A DNA stretch of 64,000 nt from an uncultured Alphaproteobacteria bacterium (lineage in GTDB: Bacteria > Pseudomonadota > Alphaproteobacteria > RF32 > CAG-239): positions 1-64,000 of the forward strand of contig CALXVW010000051.1 of NCBI GenBank assembly GCA_944392185.1, written 5' to 3'. Below the pieces are notes generated by a model. That model saw only the letters and a program-made list of their open reading frames with translations, did not search any database and was not told the origin of the DNA. Of the stretch, positions 26,192 through 34,024 are shown piece after piece. The position numbers and the translations under genes are program-made. Numbering within the stretch: the first letter of the stretch is position 1; each line of letters opens with the position of its first letter.

Positions 26192-27880
26192 ATGGCTGAC
26201 GAGAATGAGCAAAAACTGAACGATGAAAAAGATGAAGCTTCAGCTCCCGAGAATGATGTTGAAGCTTTAAGCCCATCTGAAGAACAACTAAAGGCGGATT
26301 CTCAAAAAAAATCTTCTATCTCTGAAACATATTTTTCTAACGGCAACAGATTATTAACTTTGCCCGGCTCATCTTTAGTTATTAATGATGATACCCGTAG
26401 GCTGTTGGCTCTCTTTTCCGATGGTCGGTTTTTGGTTGTTGAAACCCATAAATTTGATGGACGAGTCCTGAGTTTTGAGGTTTTGGCAAGAAAAAAGAAG
26501 TTAAATATCTTAAAACCGACTTATGTTTCTCAAAATGAAATAAACGCAATTTACAGTATCGGTGAACGTGCTCAGGCCGCTGTCGATGTGAAGGAAGACA
26601 GCGAGCTTGATCAGCTGCAGATGCAGAAAGACTTTGTCAATGTTATTGCTCGAGCTGCTGCTCAAAAAGTCTCCGATGTTCACGTTATTGTTGCTGATAG
26701 CACTCAGATTATGTTCCGTATCAATGGTATGATGACAACTGAGATGGAATATAACAAAGACTGGGGAGAATCCTTTGTTCGCGCTGCTTTTGCCTCTGCC
26801 GATGTTTCTGATTCAAACTATGCTCAAAACGAATTCCAGGGTGCACAAAAGCTTGGTTCCACCCCTTTGCGCGGCTCCAAAGGTAAATTAATGTTGCCAC
26901 ACAATGTCTTGGCTATCCGCTTACAATTTAACCCTATTGCTTTTGGATCCCAATATCTGGTTATGCGCTTGCTTTATGCCGATGATAACCCCGATGGATC
27001 CGGTGATTTAGCAAGCCTTGGGTTTGGCGAATATGAAGAAAATTTGTTTTATCGTCTTCGTGCAGTACCTGTCGGACTTAGCATCATCGCCGGACCTACG
27101 GGATCTGGTAAATCTACTACCCTTCAACGTAATATGATCAGATTACTGCAAGAAAAAAATTATGAAATTAACCTAATTACCGTGGAAGACCCGCCAGAAT
27201 ATCCTATTCCGGGGGCAAGACAAATGCCCGTGACTAACGCCAACACCGAAGAAGAAAAAGATGAGCAGTTTACAAAAGCTTTGTCTGCGGCGTTGCGTTC
27301 TGACCCGGATGTTATGATGGTTGGTGAGGTGCGCTCTCTTTCCGCTGCCCAATTAACTTTTAAAGGCGCTCTTTCCGGGCACGGAGTCTGGACAACCCTA
27401 CACGCAAACTCCGCTCCTGCCATTATTACGCGCTTGAGAGATATGGGCGTCGAAACATTTAAACTTCTTGATCCAGAATTGATGAAAGGGCTTATCTCTC
27501 AACGTTTGTTTAGAAAACTTTGTCCTCATTGCCGTATTTCGGTTAAAGAAAAATTAAATGAACTCTCGGTTCAGCGTCTTAAAGTGGCATTGGGGGATTT
27601 TGGTATTGAAAATACTTTTGTTCGTGGACAGGGATGTAAATATTGTAACAATACCGGAATTAAAGGAAGAATGAGTGTGCCGGAAATTATCTTGCCGGAT
27701 GCTACGTTCCTTGAACTAATGATTAAAGGTGAAACCAGAAAAGCGATTGATTATTGGACCAGTGATTTGAACGGAAGAACACTGAAGGAAGCCGCTATCG
27801 AAAGAATGCTTAAAGGATTAATCGACCTTGACGAGGTTGAACGTTGGTGCGGACTTATGGATCAACGTCCTGTATACTAG
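26192..27880 (+). CDS. pilQ: PilQ/GspE-family pilus assembly ATPase
   Basis: 562 aa. Walker A GPTGSGKSTTLQRN near residue 302; Asp box TVEDPPEYPIPGARQ; Walker B DPDVMMVGEVRS; His box SGHGVWTTLHANS; and a zinc-binding tetracysteine (CPHC and CKYC) near residues 445 and 482, as in GspE/PilB. This hexameric ATPase powers pilin extraction and polymerisation. Gene order pilP-pilQ-pilR is the conserved IncI order. The family call is certain. Confidence 0.93.
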   Translation: MADENEQKLNDEKDEASAPENDVEALSPSEEQLKADSQKKSSISETYFSNGNRLLTLPGSSLVINDDTRRLLALFSDGRFLVVETHKFDGRVLSFEVLARKKKLNILKPTYVSQNEINAIYSIGERAQAAVDVKEDSELDQLQMQKDFVNVIARAAAQKVSDVHVIVADSTQIMFRINGMMTTEMEYNKDWGESFVRAAFASADVSDSNYAQNEFQGAQKLGSTPLRGSKGKLMLPHNVLAIRLQFNPIAFGSQYLVMRLLYADDNPDGSGDLASLGFGEYEENLFYRLRAVPVGLSIIAGPTGSGKSTTLQRNMIRLLQEKNYEINLITVEDPPEYPIPGARQMPVTNANTEEEKDEQFTKALSAALRSDPDVMMVGEVRSLSAAQLTFKGALSGHGVWTTLHANSAPAIITRLRDMGVETFKLLDPELMKGLISQRLFRKLCPHCRISVKEKLNELSVQRLKVALGDFGIENTFVRGQGCKYCNNTGIKGRMSVPEIILPDATFLELMIKGETRKAIDYWTSDLNGRTLKEAAIERMLKGLIDLDEVERWCGLMDQRPVY

Positions 27881-27891
27881 GGGAAATAATA

Positions 27892-29022
27892 ATGGCAGAA
27901 GATATTAAAAAGAAATCAAAATCTCTTCAAAAAGCTATGATGAAACTCAATATCATTGAGGAGTATTATGCCAAAATGATTATTCAATTTTCCAATAAAA
28001 CAAGATTGAAACTTTATCGGAAAATTGCATCCTTGATGAAAAACCGCTTCTCGTTGATGGATGCCTTGGATATGCTCCATGATACGGCCAGCAACGGCGG
28101 AAGAAACCCCGGAGAGCCATTGGCCATCGCTATCGCTGCTTGGGGTAGAGCCTTAAATAACGGTAAAACTTTTTCTGATGCTCTAAAAGGATGGGCTCCG
28201 GCCAGAGAAAGGCTGATGCTCTCGGTTGGTGATGTTTCTGACCTCGAAAGCGCCCTTTTAAACTTAATCAAAGTAACTGAAGGTTCTACAAAAATGATCC
28301 GACCTATTGTCGGTGCTATTGCTTACCCAAGTTTCTTGGTTATGATGTCGGTTTTGATCATTTATGCTATCGGCGTTTATATGGTGCCGCCAATGATTGA
28401 TGCCGCGCCTAATGTTGTTTGGAGAGGTATGGCCAGAGATTTGGTTAATCTTTCTGACTGGATTAAAGATAACTGGGCTATTGCTTTTGCTTCTCTGCCT
28501 GCTGTTATGGCTGTTATCTATTTTACTATCGGTATTTGGACCGGAAAAATCAGAGCTTATTTTGATGCGGTTCCCCCTTGGTCTTTATATAAAGTATTTA
28601 CCGGTATCAGCTGGCTTTTGGCTCTTTCTGCTTTGGTAAAAGGCGGAACCCCTGTGTCAACGGCGATGCGTGCTCTTCGCAGAGATTCCAGCAGATATCT
28701 CAGAGAAAGAATTGATAAGACTTTGGTCTTTATTAATAATGGTGACAACTTAGGTCAAGCCCTTGACAAAACAGGATTAAATTTTCCAGATGTGGAAATT
28801 ATCGGAGATCTTAAAATCTATTCCGAGCTTGATAATTTTGAAGAAGCTCTTGATAATTTGGCTAACGATTGGCTGGAAGAATCTGTTTATATGATTGAAG
28901 AAAAGGCCGGCATCTTAAATATGGTTGCCTTACTCTCAATCGGCGCTGTTATTGCCTGGGCCGTTATGGGAACTTTTGAGATGCAAGATCAAATCACTAG
29001 CAGTATGGGAAGCGGAGCCTAA
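27892..29022 (+). CDS. pilR: PilR/GspF-family inner-membrane platform protein
   Basis: 376 aa; ATG at 27892 with GGGGAAATAAT upstream, 11 bases after the pilQ stop. Two T2SF-type repeats: the first around KLYRKIASLMKNRFSLMDAL, the second around YKVFTGISWLLALSALVKGG. Membrane spans lie near residues 140-165, 200-220 and 345-368. GspF/PilR proteins form the inner-membrane platform that couples the ATPase to the growing pilus. Length and topology are normal. Confidence 0.9.
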   Translation: MAEDIKKKSKSLQKAMMKLNIIEEYYAKMIIQFSNKTRLKLYRKIASLMKNRFSLMDALDMLHDTASNGGRNPGEPLAIAIAAWGRALNNGKTFSDALKGWAPARERLMLSVGDVSDLESALLNLIKVTEGSTKMIRPIVGAIAYPSFLVMMSVLIIYAIGVYMVPPMIDAAPNVVWRGMARDLVNLSDWIKDNWAIAFASLPAVMAVIYFTIGIWTGKIRAYFDAVPPWSLYKVFTGISWLLALSALVKGGTPVSTAMRALRRDSSRYLRERIDKTLVFINNGDNLGQALDKTGLNFPDVEIIGDLKIYSELDNFEEALDNLANDWLEESVYMIEEKAGILNMVALLSIGAVIAWAVMGTFEMQDQITSSMGSGA

Positions 29023-29023
29023 T

Positions 29024-29620
29024 ATGACTACAAAAGAAAAACTTTTCACTATAAAAGATAATCTTATTCAACTTATTTTCTTGCATCATAAAATATTGAT
29101 AAGTATCTTGGGCTTTTTCTTGCTTTGTTGGCTCTTTATTGCTTTCTTTTTTGCTCAAGAAAATTCCGGAACAACTGATGCTGCCCTAGAACTTGAACAA
29201 TTGACCAGCAATATTCGCCGCTATTATCAAAACAGGCCTGATTATTGGGGGTTAAGTACTCAAATGGTGCTTGACAAAAACATTTACCCTCATAAAATGC
29301 TAAAAAATAATCGTTTGATTGGGTATTTTGGTAATCCGATTTTGATTGGAAACGGTCCTGATGCGGATGTCTTGATGCCAGGAGCTCGTAATTTTGATAT
29401 TATTTATAAAGAACTGAATGAAAAACAATGTATTGGATTGGCCGCTTTCAAATTCTCTCAAAAGTTTTGGTTGGGTGTTACTGGAATTTCCATAATTAAT
29501 GATAAATATAATCAATTCTTTACGTGGGATGACAAAGAAAATGGCTTGCCAATACAAAAGAATACGGCTAAAAATATTTGTAAAGGAAATAATACGATAA
29601 TTTGGCATTATGAACAATAA
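29024..29620 (+). CDS. pilin-like (minor pilin or pseudopilin) protein
   Basis: 198 aa starting one base after the pilR stop. An N-terminal membrane helix (about residues 26-47) is followed by LEQLTSNIRRYYQNRPDYWG and a C-terminal domain with two cysteines (CIGLAAF and ICKGNN). That follows the N-terminal helix plus disulfide-stabilised head of PilS-type pilins. The usual Gly-cleavage prepilin motif is not obvious, so it may be uncleaved. I infer a minor pilin that primes assembly. Alternative: another platform protein. Confidence 0.55.
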   Translation: MTTKEKLFTIKDNLIQLIFLHHKILISILGFFLLCWLFIAFFFAQENSGTTDAALELEQLTSNIRRYYQNRPDYWGLSTQMVLDKNIYPHKMLKNNRLIGYFGNPILIGNGPDADVLMPGARNFDIIYKELNEKQCIGLAAFKFSQKFWLGVTGISIINDKYNQFFTWDDKENGLPIQKNTAKNICKGNNTIIWHYEQ

Positions 29621-29671
29621 AGTTATGACTTTGGTTATATCCTTTCGTACTTTTTATGACTAAGGATAAGA

Positions 29672-29710
29672 TTGTTCATAATTTATTAATTTGTTATAGT
29701 TAAACTATAA
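29672..29710 (+). promoter_or_regulatory. promoter of pilS with an overlapping palindrome
   Basis: TTGTTC and TATAGT are separated by 17 bases (29672-29677 and 29695-29700). The perfect palindrome TTATAGTT-A-AACTATAA (29694-29710) covers the -10 box and the likely transcription start, so it could be a repressor site. Together with the terminator at 30352 this would give the major pilin its own short transcript. Confidence 0.6.
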
Positions 29711-29735
29711 ACAAAGTGAATCGAGGAGAGATACT

Positions 29736-30329
29736 ATGAATACTTTATATAAAAATGAGCAATCCGGGCGTTCAATGGTGGAAATGCTTGGTGTGCTCGC
29801 AATTATCGGGGTGCTTTCGATTGGTGGTATCTCCGGTTATTCTAAAGCTATGGCTAAATATCGTGTCAATAAAACCTTAGACCAAATTTCTATGCTGGTG
29901 ATGAATATTCGTTCTTTGTTTTCTGCCAGTGTCGATTATGCTGATCTGAGTACTGATATCGCTATCCAAATGGGTATTATTCCTGGAGATATGAGAGATC
30001 CTGATAATACGGCTGCTATTGTTAATGCTTATCAGGGATCTGTGTTCGTCGGAAATCCCGATAGTGATACTCGGCAATTTTATGTTCAGTATACTGGATT
30101 AACTCAAGAAGCTTGTGTTGCTTTGGCTACTGCCGACTGGGGTTCTCAGGCAGGTTCCGGATTGGTTTCTCTTGCTATCGGACCGGCTACCAATAAGAAA
30201 GATGAGGTGGAGTCATTTGCCGAAACAATTACCGTAGACCAAATGCCTGTTGGGCTCGCTACCGCGGCTTCTGCTTGCTCAAGCACCGTGGATTCCATCG
30301 GTAACGCAATCCAATGGACTTACTATTAA
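29736..30329 (+). CDS. pilS: type IVb prepilin, major pilus subunit
   Basis: 197 aa with GAGGAG upstream. The leader ends ...NEQSG, followed by RSMVEMLGVLAIIGVLSI. Cleavage after Gly puts Glu at mature position 5, as in type IV pilins. The hydrophobic helix leads into a ~150-residue head with cysteines at CVALATADW and SACSST for the usual disulfide. The leader is short and the fold pattern is that of class IVb/PilS pilins. The gene has its own promoter and a strong terminator, which fits high expression. No prepilin peptidase gene is present in this window. Confidence 0.9.
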   Translation: MNTLYKNEQSGRSMVEMLGVLAIIGVLSIGGISGYSKAMAKYRVNKTLDQISMLVMNIRSLFSASVDYADLSTDIAIQMGIIPGDMRDPDNTAAIVNAYQGSVFVGNPDSDTRQFYVQYTGLTQEACVALATADWGSQAGSGLVSLAIGPATNKKDEVESFAETITVDQMPVGLATAASACSSTVDSIGNAIQWTYY

Positions 30330-30351
30330 TAAAAAAAACACTCTCTTTTGG

Positions 30352-30378
30352 ACCCCGCCTCTAAGGCGGGGTTTTTGT
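30352..30378 (+). terminator. intrinsic terminator after pilS
   Basis: CCCCGCCT-CTA-AGGCGGGG followed by TTTTT gives a GC-rich stem directly downstream of the pilin stop codon. Confidence 0.9.
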
Positions 30379-30462
30379 TCTATATCCTCTTGCAGATTTG
30401 CACTTTATTAATATATACTTGATAAAATACTGAGAGATTGGTTTTTATATAAGAGGTTTTCC

Positions 30463-31428
30463 ATGACAACCATTACCGAAACAACTTTTTCTGATATATA
30501 TATCACTCCTAAAAAAGAAGCTTTTATTCCTAACAAACAAACCATTAATGCCTTAACGCGCTTTAATCCTAATGATTTTGATAAATTTTATCATCTGCTG
30601 GAAACTTCTTGGGATGGGAAAAACCCAAGCTATTCCGTTATATACGACGGAATTTATTACCGCGTTGAGAGAACTGTTGCTTTGGATGGTATTCAATATT
30701 GCGCAAGAAGAATGCCCGCAAAAGTTCCGGACTTTACCTCTTTAGGGTATCCTAAGCAATTAGAAAAATATCTTTTGGCATTAAAACATGCTTCAGGCTT
30801 GATTCTTTGGAGCGGACCAACCGGATCGGGAAAAACAACCTCTATTTCAAGCCTGCTTAAAGACTATCTTTCTACAGAGGGCGGATTTGCTTATACTATT
30901 GAAGATCCTAATGAGCAACCTTTAGACGGTATCTATACTACGCCAAATGGCGGTTTGGGGCTTTGCAAACAAACCCAACCTGTGGGAGGAAATTGGGGCG
31001 ATTCCTTAAAATCTGCTTTACGTTCAAAACCTCGTTATATTATGGTCGGGGAGATCAGAACTCCCGATACAGCTAGCGAGGTTTTACGTGCAGCAACTTC
31101 CGGCCACCTTGTACTTTCTACTATTCACGCCAACAATGTGACCGATGCCATAACATCTACAGTCAAATATGCCGCAGCCGGGGGGATGAGCGAGGATTTG
31201 GCTTATGATCTTTTTTCTCGCGGAATGCTTGCTGTTTTGCACCAAACGTTGGTCGGAACATCTGTTAAAAGAGCTTCTGTATCATTCCTTTTTGCCAACC
31301 CTGATACAACAAAAGGAGACCAAGTACGCGGCATTATTAAAGGTGGAAAATTAAACTTAGGAACATCTATTGAGACTCAGATGACACGTATGGCCAGAGG
31401 GCTGCCCATATTTGTAGATATTTCCTAA
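30463..31428 (+). CDS. PilT/DotB-like secretion ATPase
   Basis: 321 aa. Walker A GPTGSGKTTSISSLL near residue 123, Asp box TIEDPNEQP, Walker B RYIMVGEIRTPD, and His box SGHLVLSTIHANN. It lacks the N-terminal N1/zinc regions of GspE-type ATPases, so it belongs with PilT, DotB and IncI TraJ-type ATPases. It could power pilus retraction, or serve the neighbouring T4SS, which shows no VirB11 in this window. A terminator separates it from pilS, so it has its own promoter. Its last codons overlap the stop of the convergent gpt-like gene by 4 bases. Confidence 0.85.
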   Translation: MTTITETTFSDIYITPKKEAFIPNKQTINALTRFNPNDFDKFYHLLETSWDGKNPSYSVIYDGIYYRVERTVALDGIQYCARRMPAKVPDFTSLGYPKQLEKYLLALKHASGLILWSGPTGSGKTTSISSLLKDYLSTEGGFAYTIEDPNEQPLDGIYTTPNGGLGLCKQTQPVGGNWGDSLKSALRSKPRYIMVGEIRTPDTASEVLRAATSGHLVLSTIHANNVTDAITSTVKYAAAGGMSEDLAYDLFSRGMLAVLHQTLVGTSVKRASVSFLFANPDTTKGDQVRGIIKGGKLNLGTSIETQMTRMARGLPIFVDIS

Positions 31429-31853
31429 TCCCATGGGAAAACGACCCATTGATTGGGTAAACCTTGGGCAAAGATCTCGCAGGTCCCTTGCCCGTTGGGT
31501 TTTGCATATATACAAACTCTTATGGCTTTGGGATATTGCTGATGCAGCAAATCTAATGTTCGTCCGCTGTCTGAAAGATCATCAACAATTAATGTTCTTT
31601 CATCTACGTCTGTTAGCAATCCTTTTATTTCTATAGCTTCATCCTGCCTTTTTATCTCGCCGTCGTAGCTTGACATATTTATAACATCGCAATTTCTTAT
31701 GCCAAGTTCATATGCCAATATTCCTGCCGGTATTAAACCTCCGCGGCTAACAGCTACTATCCTATTGAATTTTCCTGCTGCTTTTATCTTGGCTGCCAAT
31801 ATTTTGACTTGGCTATGAAATTCTTCCCAACTTATATAAATTTTAGCCGACAT
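31425..31853 (-). CDS. gpt: purine phosphoribosyltransferase (xanthine/guanine type)
   Basis: 142 aa, normal for Gpt-like PRTases. The PRPP-binding motif is LIVDDLSDSGRTLDLL, and AVSRGGLIPAGILA forms the N-terminal PRPP loop. The C-terminal QWVVFPWD is the characteristic end of xanthine phosphoribosyltransferase. It would salvage xanthine/guanine to XMP/GMP in the cytoplasm. It is convergent with the ATPase gene and lies 5 bases downstream of the TlpA-like gene on the same strand. The specificity is inferred from the motif set. Confidence 0.85.
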   Translation of the reverse strand: MSAKIYISWEEFHSQVKILAAKIKAAGKFNRIVAVSRGGLIPAGILAYELGIRNCDVINMSSYDGEIKRQDEAIEIKGLLTDVDERTLIVDDLSDSGRTLDLLHQQYPKAIRVCIYAKPNGQGTCEIFAQGLPNQWVVFPWD

Positions 31854-31858
31854 TTCTT

Positions 31859-32383
31859 TTATCCGTGCTCCGCTTTTAGCTTATATATATATTCAATAAC
31901 ATCATCATCTTCCCAATCTACCGTGCCGCTTATACGGCCTATCTCTTCTCCGGCTTTGTTTACCAAAACCGTATGCGGGGAGGAAAATATTCCGAAATCT
32001 CCGGCTAATTTACCATTTTTATCGGTATAGTATTTTATATCCGTAGCTTTATATTTCTTTAACAGTTCTTCTTGTTCTTCGGGTATGGTCCATTCATCAT
32101 CTTTGGAAACCAGCAAAACCTCTATCCCTGTATCTTTCGTTTTGTTAACAAAGGTATTTATCTCATCCAATTCTTTAATACATGGTGCACAATAGCGCGA
32201 CCAAAACATCACAAGCAAAAACTGTCCTTTTAATTCCCCCAACTTAATCGCTTTTCCTTCCGCCGTATAAATCGGGGTTTGTGGGGCTTCTCTCGGATAG
32301 GCAAAAATATTTAAACCGCTTTTAGCGGCGGCAAACCCACTCCACAAAAGCAATAAGCCAAGTATCAATATCTTTTTTATCAT
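31859..32383 (-). CDS. TlpA/ResA-like periplasmic thioredoxin
   Basis: 174 aa with an N-terminal signal or anchor (LILGLLLLWSGFAAA) and a thioredoxin-fold AhpC/TSA-type domain with the redox motif SRYCAPCIKEL near residue 71. TlpA-like proteins reduce disulfides in the periplasm, often for cytochrome or other cofactor assembly. It is divergent from a 40-aa lipoprotein gene, an adjacency common in alphaproteobacteria next to argH/lysA, which are not here. Confidence 0.85.
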   Translation of the reverse strand: MIKKILILGLLLLWSGFAAAKSGLNIFAYPREAPQTPIYTAEGKAIKLGELKGQFLLVMFWSRYCAPCIKELDEINTFVNKTKDTGIEVLLVSKDDEWTIPEEQEELLKKYKATDIKYYTDKNGKLAGDFGIFSSPHTVLVNKAGEEIGRISGTVDWEDDDVIEYIYKLKAEHG

Positions 32384-32430
32384 CTATTTCTCTGTATAAC
32401 TTAATTTTTACTTAACTCTTATTCGCTATA

Positions 32431-32450
32431 TATCTATACTATAATAGATA
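32431..32450 (+). promoter_or_regulatory. -10 box within an inverted repeat before the lipoprotein/TerY genes
   Basis: A perfect TATAAT (32440-32445) lies inside the inverted repeat TATCTAT-ACTATA-ATAGATA. The matching -35 (TCTTAT, 17 bases upstream) is poor, so the promoter may need an activator bound at the repeat. It would transcribe the lipoprotein gene and possibly the triad behind it. Confidence 0.45.
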
Positions 32451-32468
32451 ACTGGTAAAGGAATGGTT

Positions 32469-32591
32469 ATGAAAAAGTTTTTATGTTTTTTGATGCTCTT
32501 TTGCTTGATTACCCTTTGTTCCTGCGGAAAAATGGCCTCCCCTGAACCGGTCCCGGGCAGTGGATATCCTCACACGTATCCCAAAGAATAA
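32469..32591 (+). CDS. 40-aa lipoprotein (LptM-like)
   Basis: A 40-codon gene starting MKKFLCFLMLFCLITLCSCG. CSC at the end of the hydrophobic stretch is a lipobox, so the mature peptide is about 22 residues and Pro-rich (EPVPGSGYPHTYPKE). An alternative ATG lies two codons upstream at 32463. Short alphaproteobacterial lipoproteins of this form are grouped with the LptM-like attachment-site family; LptM helps LptD maturation in enterobacteria, but that role is only inferred here. It ends 14 bases before the VWA gene. Confidence 0.7.
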   Translation: MKKFLCFLMLFCLITLCSCGKMASPEPVPGSGYPHTYPKE

Positions 32592-32605
32592 AAGGAGCTT
32601 AAACC

Positions 32606-33289
32606 ATGGTTGAAAATAATATTGAAAATGAGCTTATTCCTTATGTCGAATTTGCTGATAATGCCAATGAGAGAACTCCTTGTGTTTTGGTATTGGATTG
32701 CTCCGGATCCATGCGCGGAGAACCTATCAAACAACTCAACGCAGGCCTTAAAGCTTTGGAAAAAGAGCCCAAAGACGATATTGATGCCAGCTCTCGCGTC
32801 CAACTCTTAATCATCAAAGCTTTTGGCAAAGATGAAGCCGTTATATCTTCTGATTGGATTGATGCCATGAATTTTGCGGCTCCGACTATGGAAGCCGGAG
32901 GTCTCACCCCGCTTGGAAAGGCTATGGAATTGGCCTTAAAAAAAATTGAAGAGCAAAAATGTCTCTATGATAGCTGCGGAATTACATCTAAACGCCCATG
33001 GATATTCCTTATCAGTGATGGTGAACCAACTGATTATGATTGGGAAATCATTGCTAAAAAGTGCCGTATAGCTCAAGAAAATAAAAAAGTGGTTATTCAT
33101 GCCGTGGGAACTCAAGGTGCTAACTTGGAAAAATTGGCTAAATTTTCTACCATTTCACCAAAGCGTTTGACCGGATTGAAATTCACTGAGTTTTTCTTGT
33201 GGCTCAGCCGCAGCGTTTCCTGTATTTCCAGAGCTGCTCCTAATGCTCCTGATTTGCTTGAAGATACCGGGGAATGGGATGAAGAATAA
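32606..33289 (+). CDS. TerY-type von Willebrand factor A (VWA) domain protein
   Basis: 227 aa, a single VWA domain. The metal-ion site motif is VLDCSGSMRGEP near residue 33, followed by GGLTPLGKAM and LISDGEPTDYDW. The good ribosome-binding site GGAG lies upstream. It overlaps the PP2C gene by 11 bases, and a kinase gene follows. VWA, PP2C and kinase together make the TerY-P triad known from tellurite/stress-response neighbourhoods, thought to signal through phosphorylation of bound partners. No other ter genes are near. Confidence 0.88.
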   Translation: MVENNIENELIPYVEFADNANERTPCVLVLDCSGSMRGEPIKQLNAGLKALEKEPKDDIDASSRVQLLIIKAFGKDEAVISSDWIDAMNFAAPTMEAGGLTPLGKAMELALKKIEEQKCLYDSCGITSKRPWIFLISDGEPTDYDWEIIAKKCRIAQENKKVVIHAVGTQGANLEKLAKFSTISPKRLTGLKFTEFFLWLSRSVSCISRAAPNAPDLLEDTGEWDEE

Positions 33290-34022
33290 AAAACGCCCCA
33301 AAATTGTGGCAACAAGCGTTGCCGGGGCTTTACATAATCATCGAAAAATGCCTTGCCAAGATTGTTTTAAGCATACAATCGGCAAAAATTTGGTGGCGGT
33401 TGTTTCTGACGGGGCCGGCTCTGCAAAATTAGGGAAAATCGGCGCTAAGATTATCTGTTCTACTATGTGTGATTTGCTCAAAAATGCCAATTTTGCCAAA
33501 GCTCCAGAAATTATTCGGCAGGCTATTCGTCTTTCAAGAGAAAAATTGATGATTCATCGCCTGAATCCTTCAAAATCCGAAGAGGGAATCGCCGATTTTG
33601 CCGCAACCTTGGTTGGCGTTATCTGCCGAGGAAACAAAGGCATTTTCTTTCATATCGGCGACGGCGCTGCTATTGCCGTGCGCAGCGGATATGATGATTT
33701 TATTGCTTCTCGTCCGGAAAACGGAAATTTTGCCTGTGAAACTTTTTTCTATACTCAACAAGCTTGGCTTGAAAACTTGAGATTTACTTTTTTTGAAGAT
33801 GCGTCTCGGCTCTTTTTGATGAGCGACGGTGTTGCTAATTTTTCTTTTACTCCGGATTTTAAGGAAATTGAGCAAGGATTTGTAGCGCCTATTGACCGTT
33901 TTTTGGCTGATGCTCAAAATAAATCTAAAGCCGTAAAAGCTTTAGCCAACACTCTTAACACCCCTAAAGCTCAACGTATCAATTCTGATGATAAAACCTT
34001 GGTTTGGATAAAGGTAGATTAA
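33279..34022 (+). CDS. PP2C-family serine/threonine phosphatase of the TerY-P triad
   Basis: 247 aa from the ATG at 33279, overlapping the VWA stop. Metal-binding motifs VVSDGAGSAKLGKIGA, FHIGDGAAIAV and LMSDGVANFSF are those of the PP2C_2 group. It should dephosphorylate Ser/Thr targets of the adjacent kinase in the cytoplasm. An N-terminal stretch with CQD (MPCQDCF) replaces the usual NQD motif seen in PP2C enzymes. Three bases separate it from the kinase gene start. Confidence 0.87.
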   Translation: MKNKKRPKIVATSVAGALHNHRKMPCQDCFKHTIGKNLVAVVSDGAGSAKLGKIGAKIICSTMCDLLKNANFAKAPEIIRQAIRLSREKLMIHRLNPSKSEEGIADFAATLVGVICRGNKGIFFHIGDGAAIAVRSGYDDFIASRPENGNFACETFFYTQQAWLENLRFTFFEDASRLFLMSDGVANFSFTPDFKEIEQGFVAPIDRFLADAQNKSKAVKALANTLNTPKAQRINSDDKTLVWIKVD

Positions 34023-34024
34023 AA

